This document shows positions 33,501 through 42,256 of a DNA stretch of 64,000 nt, piece by piece. A program made the position numbers and the translations under genes. The notes beneath the pieces were generated by a model that saw only the letters and a program-made list of their open reading frames with translations, was not told the origin of the DNA and did no database searches. This DNA comes from Martelella sp. AD-3. Lineage in GTDB: Bacteria > Pseudomonadota > Alphaproteobacteria > Rhizobiales > Rhizobiaceae. Location: contig NZ_CP014277.1 in the NCBI RefSeq assembly GCF_001578105.1, positions 62,001-126,000 on the forward strand, given 5' to 3'. Position 1 is the first letter of the stretch; each line of letters begins with the position of its first letter.

Positions 33501-35660
33501 GCCGTACCGGCAGTCTTCGAAAAGCAGATGATCGAGGATGAGCTCGCGCTCTACGAAGATCTTCTCACCAGGGTCGAGGGCGACGATCGGGTGTCACGCA
33601 AGCGACTGGAACGGTTGAAGGAGGGACTGAAGGACCGGCTGGAATCGCTGGCGACCGTCAAGGACGATCTCCTGACCATTTCCGAGATCGGCATCGATCA
33701 GATCATCGTCGACGAGGCGCAGGAATTCCGGAAACTCTCATTCGCCACCAACATGTCGACGCTGAAAGGCGTCGATCCGAACGGCTCGCAGCGGGCCTGG
33801 GACCTCTATGTTAAATCCCGCTTCATCGAGACCAAGAATCCGGGCCGCGCGCTGGTGCTGGCCTCGGGCACGCCGATCACCAACACGCTCGGCGAGATGT
33901 TCTCGGTTCAGCGCTTCCTCGGATTTGAGGCGCTCAAGGAACGCGGCCTGCACGAATTCGACGCCTGGGCCTCGACTTTCGGCGATGTGACGACCGAACT
34001 CGAATTGCAGCCCTCGGGCAAATACAAGCCCGTCTCACGCTTTGCGACCTTCGTCAATGTGCCGGAACTGATAGCCATGTTCCGCTGCTTCGCCGATGTC
34101 GTGTTGCCGGAGGATCTGAAGCAATATGTGAAAATCCCCGCCGTCTCGACTGGCAAGCGCCAGATCGTTACCGCAAAGCCGACCGACGACTTCAAGCTCT
34201 ATCAGCAGGTCCTCGATGCCCGCATCAAGGCCATCGAAATGCGCGAGGGTCCTGCCCAACCCGGCGACGACATTCTGCTTTCCGTCATTACCGACGGGCG
34301 CCATGCGGCGATTGATCTCCGGCTGGTCGATCCCGACAATGACAACGAGCCGGACAACAAGCTCAACAAGCTGATCGCCAACGCCTATCGCATCTGGCGC
34401 GAGACCGGCGCCAATACCTACCTGACCCGCGAGGGAAAGCCTTTCGAGTTGCCCGGTGCGGCGCAAATGATCTTTTCCGATCTCGGCACGATCAGCGTCG
34501 AGAAAAGCAGAGGCTTTTCCGCCTATCGCTGGATCCGCGACGAGCTCGTCCGGCTCGGTGTCCCGCCGTCGGAAATCGCCTTCATGCAGGATTACAAGAA
34601 GACCGAAGCCAAGCACCGGCTGTTTGCCGACGTGAACGCGGGCAAGGTCCGCTTCCTGATCGGCTCATCCGAGACCATGGGTACAGGTGTCAACGCCCAG
34701 CTTCGCTTGAAGGCGCTTCACCATCTCGACGTGCCCTGGCTTCCCGCCCAGATCGAGCAGCGCGAGGGCCGCATTGAGCGGCAGGGCAATCAGCATGACG
34801 AGATCGACATTTTCGCTTACGCCACCGAAGGCTCGATGGATGCGCAGATGTGGCAGAACAACGAGCGCAAGGCCCGGTTCATCGCTGCGGCGCTGTCCGG
34901 CGACACATCCGTCCGCCGGCTCGAAGATCTGGGCGAGGGGCAGGCCAACCAGTTTGCCATGGCCAAAGCGATCGCTTCCGGCGATCAGCGCCTGATGCAG
35001 AAGGCAGGCCTCGAGGCCGATATCGCCCGGCTCGAACGCTTGCGCGCCGCGCATAGAGACGATCTCTTCGCCGTTCGCCGCCAGATCCGCAATGCCGAGC
35101 GCGATATCGAGCACGACGCGCGGCGGATCTCCGAGATCGGCAAGGACATCGAACGCAGGATTCCGACAGTAGGCGAGGCCTTCGCCATGACCGTGGGCGG
35201 CCAATACTTCACCGAGCGCAAGCCCGCCGGCCGGGCATTGATGAAGGAAATCATGACGCTGGTACATCTTCAGGAAGAGGGCGAAACGGTCATCGCAAAT
35301 ATAGGCGGCTTCGATCTCGTCTTCTCCGGCAAGCGCTACGTTCAGGGCGACTTCCAATATGACGTTGCACTCGTCCGGACCGGCGTGGAGACCGACATCG
35401 ACCTTGCGCTAACCGTCACGCCGCTCGGTGCGGTCTCGCGCATCGAGCATGTGCTTTCCGGCTTCGAGGACGAGCGCTCGCAATACCGCTTCCGCCTCGA
35501 TGATGCCAAGCGCCGGCGGGCCTCCTATCAATCCTGCCAGGGCGGAGAATTCGGCTTCGAAGACGAGCTTGCCGAGAAGCGCCAACAACTCGCCGAAATC
35601 GAGGCCGATCTGGCAGATGAGGTGTTGAAGGAGGGGGAGAAGGCCGGGGCGGCGGCATGA
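30555..35660 (+). CDS. Giant N6-adenine methylase / SNF2-type helicase fusion
   Basis: 1701 residues. The N-terminal third holds a methyltransferase: SAM region RVLEPGIGTGLF (about 197-208) and catalytic NPPF (about 261-264). The middle and C-terminal parts form a superfamily 2 helicase: Walker A HAVGAGKTM (Lys about 899), DEAQ box IIVDEAQEF (about 1053), SGTPITN, and motif VI QREGRIERQGNQ (about 1400). A coiled coil follows (about 1490-1560). Such fusions are common on rhizobial plasmids and may protect or remodel DNA during transfer, or form an epigenetic or antirestriction module. Role not proven. Confidence 0.87.
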   Translation: MSDHDRFTLDMFGSLQNALSSGLGFGVAAFADSPEIEPDKGVPLPAAAANRSKSRRPAERQAAEAPERGSNFHLSGSRNLAKGWKARARDNLAAISLAATIAAENRPATPEEQARLVHFTGFGASDLANAIFSRPGEDGFRKGWEDLGEELQEAVNEADYASLARCTQYAHFTPEFIIRAIWEGLERLGWLGGRVLEPGIGTGLFPALMPEPFRASSFFTGVELDPVTARIAVFLQPVARIIEGDFARTDLPAHFDLAIGNPPFSDRTVRSDRAYRSMGLRLHDYFIARSIDLLKPGALAAFVTSSGTMDKADAAAREHIAKSADLIAAIRLPEGSFRQDAGTDVVVDILFFRKRKPGESPSDAAWLDVAEVISASEESEAVRVNRWFADHPDHVLGRHATTSGPFGETYTCLAGDGDLKAALDAAIHLLPEALYDGEPGEIDFDLEFGTTPTDVARPGDAHVREGSFFIAPPKGLMQVLHGKPAPVPVRKGRTGEGISEKQINIVRKLIPVRDAVRAVLKAQETDQPWRDLQVKLRIAWSSFVRDFGPINHTRVSISESDATGETRETHRRPNLQPFLDDPDCWLVASIENYDLDTDTAKPGPIFSERVIAPPSPPVITSAADALAVVLNERGHVDPDHIAELLHQDRETVIAELGSAIYRDPTDGSWQTSDAYLSGPVRDKLAIAEAAAELDPAYRLNVEALEAVQPADLSPSEITARLGAPWIPASDVVDFVKESMGTDITIRHMPELASWTVDARMLAFRAEGTSEWGTKRRHAGELLADALNSRIPQIFDTIKDGDSERRVLNVVDTEAAKEKLTKIKAAFQRWVWSDPGRTDRLARVYNDRFNNIAPRSFNGDHLQLPGASGAFVLYGHQKRGIWRIISSGATYLAHAVGAGKTMTMAAAIMEQRRLGLISKAMLVVPGHCLAQAAREFLALYPTARILVADETNFSKDKRHRFLSRAATATWDAIILTHSAFKFIAVPAVFEKQMIEDELALYEDLLTRVEGDDRVSRKRLERLKEGLKDRLESLATVKDDLLTISEIGIDQIIVDEAQEFRKLSFATNMSTLKGVDPNGSQRAWDLYVKSRFIETKNPGRALVLASGTPITNTLGEMFSVQRFLGFEALKERGLHEFDAWASTFGDVTTELELQPSGKYKPVSRFATFVNVPELIAMFRCFADVVLPEDLKQYVKIPAVSTGKRQIVTAKPTDDFKLYQQVLDARIKAIEMREGPAQPGDDILLSVITDGRHAAIDLRLVDPDNDNEPDNKLNKLIANAYRIWRETGANTYLTREGKPFELPGAAQMIFSDLGTISVEKSRGFSAYRWIRDELVRLGVPPSEIAFMQDYKKTEAKHRLFADVNAGKVRFLIGSSETMGTGVNAQLRLKALHHLDVPWLPAQIEQREGRIERQGNQHDEIDIFAYATEGSMDAQMWQNNERKARFIAAALSGDTSVRRLEDLGEGQANQFAMAKAIASGDQRLMQKAGLEADIARLERLRAAHRDDLFAVRRQIRNAERDIEHDARRISEIGKDIERRIPTVGEAFAMTVGGQYFTERKPAGRALMKEIMTLVHLQEEGETVIANIGGFDLVFSGKRYVQGDFQYDVALVRTGVETDIDLALTVTPLGAVSRIEHVLSGFEDERSQYRFRLDDAKRRRASYQSCQGGEFGFEDELAEKRQQLAEIEADLADEVLKEGEKAGAAA

Positions 35661-35912
35661 AGAAGAAGGAGGAAAGGGACCGGTCGCAGATCGGTTGGGC
35701 TCGGTGATGCTGTCGCTCAACCGCCGCCTGCGCCATCCCGGCCCGTCGTTCTTCGCAGGGCTGGCCAGCCCCGCTCACCCGGCCGGGCAGGGACGCTCGG
35801 CCGCAGTTGCACCGGCCCGCCCGCTCCGCGGTCCCGGGGATGTCTTCGAGAAGAAGACGAAAAAGGGAACCGGTGGCGTGCCGGGTCCTCAATCCCCAAC
35901 CAGGAGCTTCCA

Positions 35913-37577
35913 ATGCATATTATCAAGATCGACCCGCGCGCGCTGAAGGACAATCCCGACGATGCCCGGAAGTCCAAATCCACGCCTCAGGGCGATGCGC
36001 TGCTGGCCGCGACCATCAAGGCCGTCGGCATCATCCAGCCGCCCGTCGTTTCTCCCGAGGCTGATGGCGGCAACGGCTTCATCATCCAGGCCGGCCATCG
36101 CCGCACCAAGGGAGCGATCGCCGCCGAACTTGAAGAGATCGAGGTTATCGTGACCGATCCGGCAGACGACGGCGGCGCCATGCGCTCAATGGTCGAGAAC
36201 ATCGCCCGCGAACCGCTCAACCCCGTCGACCAGTGGCGCGCCATCGAACGTCTGGTGGCGCTCGGCTGGACCGAGGAAGGCATTGCCGCGGCGCTGTCGC
36301 TTTCGGTCCGCCAGATCAAGAAGCTCCGCCTTCTCGCCAATGTGCTTCCCGCCATGCTGGACCAGATGGCCAAGGGCGACATGCCGGATGAACGGCAGCT
36401 CAGGACCATTGCCGCAGCCTCGATCGCGGAGCAGAAGGAGGTCTGGAAGGCCCACAAGCCCAGGAAGAACGAAATGGCGTCCTGGTGGTCGGTTGCCAAC
36501 GGCCTGTCCAAGACCCGCATGTATGCCCGCGACGCCAATTTCGACGACGAACTGGCACAGGCCTACGGCATCGCCTGGGTCGAGGACCTCTTCGCCCCCG
36601 CCGACGAGGACAGCCGCTATACGACCGATGTCGAGGCCTTTCTCGGCGCCCAGCAGGAATGGATGACCAACAACCTACCCAAGAACGGCATGATTACCGA
36701 GCTCAATGGCTGGAACGGTCCGGAACTCCCCAAGAAGGCCGAACGGATCTACGGCAAGCCAAAGAAGTCCGACCATACGGCCATGTATCTCGATCGCGAC
36801 GGCAAGGTGCAGTCCGTCGTTTACCGGATGCCTGAGCCGAAAGCTGGCAGGAGCAAGGCGGAGAAGGGCGGTGCCGTGGCACCGACGCAGCGTCCGGATG
36901 TGACCCAGAAAGGCCAGGACATGATTGGGGATTTCCGCACCGATGCGCTGCACGAAGCGCTCGGCCGCGCCCCGATTGAGGACGACACACTGATGGCGCT
37001 GCTCGTCATCGCCTTTGCCGGTCAGAACGTTCGCGTGGATACCGGCTCGGGCAATACGGGGTCGTTCCGCAGCCAGATCGCGCCCCATGCCGCGACCCTG
37101 GTCGATGAAACCGGCAATCTCGCCTTCGACACGGACACGCTGAGGGTTGCGGTGCGCTCGGTTCTGATCGAGGTGCTGTCGTGCCGCCGCAACATTTCGA
37201 ACAGCGGCATCGTCTCGCGGATTGCCGGCGCCGTGATCGGAGCCGACAGCTTCCTGCCCAATATGGGAACCGAAGACTTTCTTCTGTGCCTCTCCCGGCA
37301 GGCTCTCGAAGGGGCATGCGGGGATACCTCGGTGCCGCCGCGCAACAAGGTCCGCGACACCCGCGCCGCGCTCGTCGAGCATTTCCAGGAGGAACGCTTC
37401 GTTCACGGGTCGGCGCTCTTCGCGCCGGACGCGAACGAACTCGCCGATTGGAAGGCCCGCAACGAGATCGTCGAGGATGAGAACGTCGGCGATACTGAAG
37501 GCTCTGTGGACGAGTCTGAAGCCGGCGACACCGACCCAGACGCGGTCTCCGAAGGTTTCCGCGAAGCTGCCGAATAG
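35913..37577 (+). CDS. ParB/RepB/Spo0J-like DNA-binding protein
   Basis: 554 residues. The ParB N-terminal domain shows GIIQPPVV and IIQAGHRRTKGAIAAEL (about 60), with NIAREPLNPVDQWRAIERLV leading to a helix-turn-helix (GWTEEGIAAALSLSVRQIKKL). The C-terminal 350 residues are unlike chromosomal ParB. No ParA is nearby, so partition is unlikely to be the sole task; orphan ParB-like proteins of this type travel with the methylase-helicase on plasmids. An intrinsic terminator follows at 37606-37637. The 252 bases before the gene hold nothing recognisable. Confidence 0.83.
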   Translation: MHIIKIDPRALKDNPDDARKSKSTPQGDALLAATIKAVGIIQPPVVSPEADGGNGFIIQAGHRRTKGAIAAELEEIEVIVTDPADDGGAMRSMVENIAREPLNPVDQWRAIERLVALGWTEEGIAAALSLSVRQIKKLRLLANVLPAMLDQMAKGDMPDERQLRTIAAASIAEQKEVWKAHKPRKNEMASWWSVANGLSKTRMYARDANFDDELAQAYGIAWVEDLFAPADEDSRYTTDVEAFLGAQQEWMTNNLPKNGMITELNGWNGPELPKKAERIYGKPKKSDHTAMYLDRDGKVQSVVYRMPEPKAGRSKAEKGGAVAPTQRPDVTQKGQDMIGDFRTDALHEALGRAPIEDDTLMALLVIAFAGQNVRVDTGSGNTGSFRSQIAPHAATLVDETGNLAFDTDTLRVAVRSVLIEVLSCRRNISNSGIVSRIAGAVIGADSFLPNMGTEDFLLCLSRQALEGACGDTSVPPRNKVRDTRAALVEHFQEERFVHGSALFAPDANELADWKARNEIVEDENVGDTEGSVDESEAGDTDPDAVSEGFREAAE

Positions 37578-37605
37578 CGATCTTCTTTCTTTCGAAGGCA
37601 CCGTA

Positions 37606-37637
37606 CGCCGCCGGGATCCCCGGCGGCGTTTTCGTTT
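37606..37637 (+). terminator. Intrinsic terminator after the ParB-like gene
   Basis: Ten-base perfect stem CGCCGCCGGG/CCCGGCGGCG (37606-37615, 37619-37628) with loop ATC, followed by TTTTCGTTT. It ends the ParB-like transcript 28 bases after the stop codon. Confidence 0.85.
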
Positions 37638-37665
37638 CCCATCCATCAATCAGGAGGACATTGTC

Positions 37666-38139
37666 ATGTCCGCACAACAGATCTACGACCACGCACCTCT
37701 GGGTGCGATCATTCTCTATTCTGACGGCACGCCACAGCCACCCGAACGGCATCGCCGCAAGGTTCAGGCGTGGGAGCGCCGCAACAATAAAGGCCGGCTC
37801 GTCAGGAAACAGGCGGGAGCCAGCATCGGTGCCACCGGCGTCCCAGCGAGTTTCACCCTTCACGAGGGAGATTTCGCCAGCTTGGCCGTCATCGTGCTTC
37901 GGGTTTTCAAATCCTTCTCGGTCGATAGTGATCTCACCTTTACCGTGCTCAGATCTCCATCTGCCGGTTCCATTCTCGTTTTCAGCCACCCCGGCGATGC
38001 GGGCGAACTGGTTCACGTTGCCGACAGCCGGCCGGCCGCCGATGAATGGTTGTCGCGCCACGGCTATCCCGATGCAGTGCTGCAAGGGGTGACCGCTGAC
38101 CAGGCGGCAGCCGATCATGTTGAGGGGAAGGTGGCATGA
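37666..38139 (+). CDS. Plasmid-block hypothetical protein
   Basis: 157 residues from ATG 37666 with CAGGAGGAC upstream. The head (IYDHAPLGAIILYSDGTPQPPERHRRKVQAWERRNN) looks like a small DNA- or protein-binding module; a beta-rich middle (FTLHEGDFASLAVIVLRV) follows. No family recognised. It begins the second small unit after the terminator and overlaps the next gene by ATGA. Confidence 0.6.
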   Translation: MSAQQIYDHAPLGAIILYSDGTPQPPERHRRKVQAWERRNNKGRLVRKQAGASIGATGVPASFTLHEGDFASLAVIVLRVFKSFSVDSDLTFTVLRSPSAGSILVFSHPGDAGELVHVADSRPAADEWLSRHGYPDAVLQGVTADQAAADHVEGKVA

Positions 38140-38417
38140 CGAAACTCGTTCCCACCTATCTGGTCGCCGTCCATTTACTGGTCGATACGACAGGCGCCAA
38201 TCCCCGCTCAGATGTCATTGCGGCGCTGGAGGCACACCTCGATCATCCTCTCGGGCAGGTGCCGGCTGCAGGTACAATCGTCGACTGGGCCGTTGCCGGT
38301 GAGGACCTCGCGGGATCGATGACACCAACCATCATTCCGCCCGATTACGCTGCGGGAATCACGCCGTTTCCGGATTGGCCGTCGGCACAGCAGCGAAGGG
38401 CAGCGTCATGTCGATGA
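38136..38417 (+). CDS. Plasmid-block hypothetical protein
   Basis: 93 residues, ATGA overlap with the previous gene. The sequence VAVHLLVDTTGANPRSDVIAALEAHLDHPLG and DWAVAGEDLAGSM suggests a small alpha/beta fold. No family recognised. Its last ten bases overlap the next start. Confidence 0.55.
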   Translation: MTKLVPTYLVAVHLLVDTTGANPRSDVIAALEAHLDHPLGQVPAAGTIVDWAVAGEDLAGSMTPTIIPPDYAAGITPFPDWPSAQQRRAASCR

Positions 38418-38785
38418 TCACCTCGTCACACCTGCTCTGCCGCATGGAGGCCGCACACCGCCAGACACGGGGCAATCTCGATCGGATCGAACGCCAGATT
38501 TCGGCCCGTGCGGAACGCATGACGGTGACAGTCAAGGCGAAGGCGAGATCGCGTTGGACCCGGTCAGACGAAGCCCTGTTCCGGGCCCATGTCGACGCGC
38601 TCAGCTTCGAACGGCGTGGCGAAATCGATGCGTTGACGCGAAAACTCATCCGTCAGGAACGAGCGATCGCAGCTGTCAGTGTCAAGCCCGCCGACGACCA
38701 GTCAGGCACAACAGCCCATACTGTGATTGGGGCAAAGGACCCGGGCTTGGGTCATCATCATTTCCTTCACATAAGGCGCCGGTGA
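38408..38785 (+). CDS. Small basic plasmid-block protein
   Basis: 125 residues from ATG 38408. Rich in Arg and helical (HRQTRGNLDRIERQISARAERM, RALVDALSFERRGEIDALTRKL-like pattern), so it may bind nucleic acid. The C-terminal 30 residues look disordered. No family recognised. It overlaps the previous gene by ten bases, which supports it as real. Confidence 0.5.
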   Translation: MSMITSSHLLCRMEAAHRQTRGNLDRIERQISARAERMTVTVKAKARSRWTRSDEALFRAHVDALSFERRGEIDALTRKLIRQERAIAAVSVKPADDQSGTTAHTVIGAKDPGLGHHHFLHIRRR

Positions 38786-39085
38786 TATGCCGCCCCTGAC
38801 GGCCTCCCTTCGGTTCTGGTCGCGGTCGTAAACCGGCGGTCGGAGCCTTCAAGGCCGCTGGCGCGCCGCGGTGCGGCCGCACGCACCATCCTCGCCAAAC
38901 CAGCCCCGCGGGACGGCGCGAGGGCTAAAGGCCCTGCTGGCCCGCAGGACGGGTTCGCTCGGCATGGTCCGCGCGGACCCTGAAGCCTCCTTCTTTCCGC
39001 CGGTTTCTTTTGCCCGCGCCCGAAGGGAGGGCCGGCGGGGGCCGGCTTGAGCCTTCGGTCAAACCGTGAAGGAAAGGAATTTCAC
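38786..39085 (+). other. GC-rich intergenic region
   Basis: 300 bases, very GC-rich, with short inverted repeats such as GGAGGGCCGGCGGGGGCCGGC near 39025-39045. It leads to an AAGGAAAGGA ribosome site before 39086. No gene recognised. Confidence 0.5.
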
Positions 39086-39673
39086 ATGACCAGCAACGCT
39101 CGTCCCTCCCGTCAGTCCGGCAAGGTCGTCCAGCTCCGCAAGGGCGCTTCCCTCGAAATGGTCCGGCTCGCCTGCCCCGACAGCGCTCAGGCATTCCTCA
39201 TCTCCGAAAGCTTTGGTCTTCCCGTCATCGACTGCGACGGCATCCGCGATCTCCACCACAAGATCATCGTCGACACGGCCGAAAGCCTCAATGAGGGCTT
39301 GGGGGACCGGGCCATGCAAATCCACCTTCAACGTATTGTCGGTTCTTTTGTCGGCTCCGCTCATGGCGCAGGCCAGTTCTACTCGCGCGCAGTTACCGAG
39401 GCCAGGGACGCTACGGCGAAGGGCTCCAATGACTCTCGCGACGAAGATCTTGACGGTCCGGTCGGGTTCAATGGTGCGGCCCAGCGCAAACGCGAGTTCG
39501 CGGCCGATATGGGCCTGCAGGCGCACGCTCTCAGATGCGCAGCCGAAGGCGTTGTCAGCGCTTACGAACAGGTGATTGGCGAGTCTTGGAAACCTTTCAC
39601 GCGTCAGGTCGAAAACCCCGGTCAGACCGTCGATCGGAAGGCGACTGAGCTGCAGATGGCGGCTCTTGGATGA
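39086..39673 (+). CDS. Plasmid-block hypothetical protein
   Basis: 195 residues, strong ribosome site GAAGGAAAGG upstream. Helical, with PDSAQAFLISESFGLPVIDCDG and MQIHLQRIVGSFVGSAHGAGQFYSRAV. No signal or membrane helix, no known motif. It closes the plasmid block and is followed by a UUCG-capped hairpin. Conserved-looking but of unknown function. Confidence 0.6.
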   Translation: MTSNARPSRQSGKVVQLRKGASLEMVRLACPDSAQAFLISESFGLPVIDCDGIRDLHHKIIVDTAESLNEGLGDRAMQIHLQRIVGSFVGSAHGAGQFYSRAVTEARDATAKGSNDSRDEDLDGPVGFNGAAQRKREFAADMGLQAHALRCAAEGVVSAYEQVIGESWKPFTRQVENPGQTVDRKATELQMAALG

Positions 39674-39680
39674 GCCGTTC

Positions 39681-39702
39681 GGGCGGAGCTTCGGCTCCGC
39701 CC
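39681..39702 (+). terminator. UUCG-loop hairpin
   Basis: GGGCGGAGC (39681-39689) pairs perfectly with GCTCCGCCC (39694-39702) around the very stable TTCG tetraloop, seven bases after the stop of the previous gene. There is no T-run, but position and stability suggest a terminator. Confidence 0.65.
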
Positions 39703-39913
39703 ACTATCAATTCGATGGCTAACCCTGCCACGGGTCAATGACGACCACGCCGGTCTCGGCCCCTGTGCATTATTGGGACATAGATTCACGGTAGGAACCT
39801 GCTGGACGGTACCAACGCGGTCGGGCAACAAGCGACGCCATCCGGGACGTCCCTGAGGCAGGTCATTGCTTCTGAAACCAGACGCTGCAGGTGGCCGACG
39901 TCACCGCGACCTA

Positions 39914-41026
39914 TCATACCGGCACGTCGCGACCGGAGCAGAATTTCGCGCATGCGGCGACAACTGCGGAAGCATCTTCACCAGCGCCCATCACGAAGGC
40001 TGAAGCACGATTTCGCTGCCACGGACGTCCTAGATGAAAAAGGCCCGGTACGGGAGAAAGGCTGCCTTCTTGCAGAATGCTTCCGTTGGAACGGGTACTG
40101 CCTGGAATCTGGAGCCATGCGCTATCGTCTCGATATCCGATGCACCAGATGACGGAATCGATCACCCGTTTCGATCCATCGGCAAAGAATGCGAGGCGGT
40201 CTTGTGAAGAGACTAAGCGTTTCGCGACGGCTACGCCCCTTCGTTCCAAGTCGTCAAGGCTCCGATCCCTGTCAGGAAAGGGGTCCGCGCGCCGCATCAC
40301 GCGTCCTATCGTCGATTCGGGCCTTGCTCTCATCAAGCCCAATGTGTGCAGCCACCACCATGTACTCTGGCCCAGAATGCGCTCGGGAAACAGACGGCGG
40401 CTGCGTCCAGCCGCAAGCACCACTTCATGGGTCAAAGCCAGCTCGGCTGCGATGTCGCGTCCGCTTGCTCCATCTCCGACAATAAGGACCATGCCAAGCG
40501 GGAGATCACTGGGATTGTGATAACTTTCCGGTGTTAGTTGCTTGACTGCGCTGTCGAAGCCGGCAGCAATCGTTGGGATTATCGGTTTCTGAAACGCACC
40601 CGTCGCGACGATCACTGCCTTCGCTACTATGTACCTGCCATCGTCGAGTTGCGCGGCGAACCGCTCATCGGCCCGGCGTTCGAGCCGAGCCACACCATTT
40701 CCGGAATGCACCGGTAGGTCGAAATGGCTGGCGTAGGTTTCGAGATAATTCGCAAACTCGTCTCGCGTTGGATAGCCTTCTGGGTCCCCATCGAGCGCAA
40801 GACCAGGCAGCGAACTAAATGCGCGCGGAGTGAACAGGGTCAGGGAATCGTAGCGATGGCGCCAACTGTCGCCGACGCGGGCATGGCGATCGACGATTTG
40901 GAATGAAAGCTCTGGTCGGGCAAGATAATAGCCGGCTGCGAGTCCCGCTTGACCCGCGCCGATCACTAGAACGTCTATTTCCTCCGAACCATGGCTCACG
41001 GATAGCTGGCGAGGGCTTCTGTTCAT
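39914..41026 (-). CDS. CzcO/ArsO-like FAD- and NADPH-dependent monooxygenase
   Basis: 370 residues from the ATG at 41024-41026, which overlaps the lspA stop. FAD-binding GAGQAGLAAGYYLA near the N-terminus, the flavin monooxygenase signature in GDSWRHRYDSL, and a second nucleotide site GDGASGRDIAAELA (about 180). This type is annotated as CzcO (cation-associated) or ArsO (arsenic-associated), or as a K+ transport flavoprotein. It is the last gene of the seven-gene metal operon. The substrate is unknown; oxidation of a metal-stressed thiol or sulfide is one possibility. Confidence 0.83.
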   Translation of the reverse strand: MNRSPRQLSVSHGSEEIDVLVIGAGQAGLAAGYYLARPELSFQIVDRHARVGDSWRHRYDSLTLFTPRAFSSLPGLALDGDPEGYPTRDEFANYLETYASHFDLPVHSGNGVARLERRADERFAAQLDDGRYIVAKAVIVATGAFQKPIIPTIAAGFDSAVKQLTPESYHNPSDLPLGMVLIVGDGASGRDIAAELALTHEVVLAAGRSRRLFPERILGQSTWWWLHTLGLMRARPESTIGRVMRRADPFPDRDRSLDDLERRGVAVAKRLVSSQDRLAFFADGSKRVIDSVIWCIGYRDDSAWLQIPGSTRSNGSILQEGSLSPVPGLFHLGRPWQRNRASAFVMGAGEDASAVVAACAKFCSGRDVPV

Positions 41027-41487
41027 GCAGCCTTTGCTTTGCCTTTTACCAGAATGCTCTCCATCAGCAAAAGCCCTACCCCACAGACAATCGCCACGTC
41101 GGCAAGATTGAAGGCGGGCCAATGATAGCTGCCGATGTAAAAATCCAGGAAATCCGTCACGGCACCCTGCCGGAGCCGGTCGAGCAGATTGCCGAGCGCC
41201 CCCCCAACCACGAGCCCGAGGGCGGATGCCGTCAGGCGGCTGTCGCTTCGATGGATCCAGATAAGGAGGCCGGCGACTATAGCGAGCGGGAACGCCATCA
41301 GGAGCCAAACCGGCGCCTGGCCGAACAATCCGAAGCTCACGCCGGTGTTAAAGCCGAGCACGAGATTAAAGAAGCCGGTGACGGGAATGACCTGAGGTGG
41401 ATTCATAACATGGTCCATGACCCACCACTTCGTCGCCTGATCAATGAAAAACCCGCCAAGGGCGAGTGGAAGGCCGAGCCTGAGCAT
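41023..41487 (-). CDS. lspA: Lipoprotein signal peptidase (signal peptidase II)
   Basis: 154 residues from the ATG at 41485-41487, with AAGGA upstream; the frame opens further but not with LspA-like sequence. Catalytic motifs GNLLDRLRQGAVTDFLDF and FNLADVAIV are intact. Paralogue of the copy at 3938-4423 (same RLRQGAVTDF core). In this operon it follows ccdA, sco, pcuAC, CDF and cadA. Its presence in both metal clusters suggests processing of a metal-linked lipoprotein, or a Pb-sequestration role as proposed for PbrC; inference. Confidence 0.92.
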   Translation of the reverse strand: MLRLGLPLALGGFFIDQATKWWVMDHVMNPPQVIPVTGFFNLVLGFNTGVSFGLFGQAPVWLLMAFPLAIVAGLLIWIHRSDSRLTASALGLVVGGALGNLLDRLRQGAVTDFLDFYIGSYHWPAFNLADVAIVCGVGLLLMESILVKGKAKAA

Positions 41488-41512
41488 GTCCGAATGTCCT
41501 TTAAACTCCGGC

Positions 41513-42256
41513 TTAGCCGATCCGACCGAGGGCCGGGAACGTCTGGAGCAGCCATATTGCAAAGCTAGAGAGATGGCCGGTGATCATGGCGATGCCCATC
41601 ACCACCATCACCCCACCAGCGACGATTTTGAGCACCCGGCCGGTGCGGCGCATCGACATCATCCGCGCCATGAACCCGCGCATGAATAAAGCCGCCAAGA
41701 TGAAAGGGAGGCCAAGGCCCAGGGAATAGACGGCGAGCAGCGTCGTTCCGCTTGCAACCGTGGCGTTGGCAGCGGAGAGGGTCAGAATCGCACCTAGCAC
41801 TGGTCCGATGCAGGGAGCCCAGCCGAACGCAAAAGCGAGACCCAGGAGATAAGCGGCCCCAGCGCTTCCGCTGCCCGGATTGGCATGGAACCGGGCTTCA
41901 CGATTGAGCCAGGGCATTGGTACGAGGCCGGTCGTGAATAGGCCGAAGACGATAACGATCCCTCCGCCAATCAGGTTCGCTTCGAAAAGATACATGCGCA
42001 AGAGCCGGCTCAACACGGTGGCGCTGGCCCCAAGGATGACAAACACGGTCGTGAAGCCGAGCACGAAGCAGAGGCTGAGGCCGAGAGTTCGGCCCGCTGC
42101 CCTGAATTCTGTATCGGCCGCAATTCCGTCCGGGCTAATCGTGCGGCCTGCAACGTAGGAAATATAGCCCGGCACCAGCGGCAGAACGCAGGGCGACAGG
42201 AAGGATATAACGCCAGCGGCGAAAGCCGTCGCCATTCCGATACTGGAGAACTCCAT
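41513..42256 (-). CDS. ccdA: CcdA-type thiol transmembrane transporter
   Basis: 247 residues, six helices, cysteines in FLSPCVLPLVPGYISYVAG and FGWAPCIGPVLGAIL. Close in sequence and length to the copy at 24415-25155. It overlaps the sco stop by one base. It should keep the neighbouring Sco and DsbA-like thiols reduced, linking metal export with periplasmic reduction. Confidence 0.92.
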   Translation of the reverse strand: MEFSSIGMATAFAAGVISFLSPCVLPLVPGYISYVAGRTISPDGIAADTEFRAAGRTLGLSLCFVLGFTTVFVILGASATVLSRLLRMYLFEANLIGGGIVIVFGLFTTGLVPMPWLNREARFHANPGSGSAGAAYLLGLAFAFGWAPCIGPVLGAILTLSAANATVASGTTLLAVYSLGLGLPFILAALFMRGFMARMMSMRRTGRVLKIVAGGVMVVMGIAMITGHLSSFAIWLLQTFPALGRIG

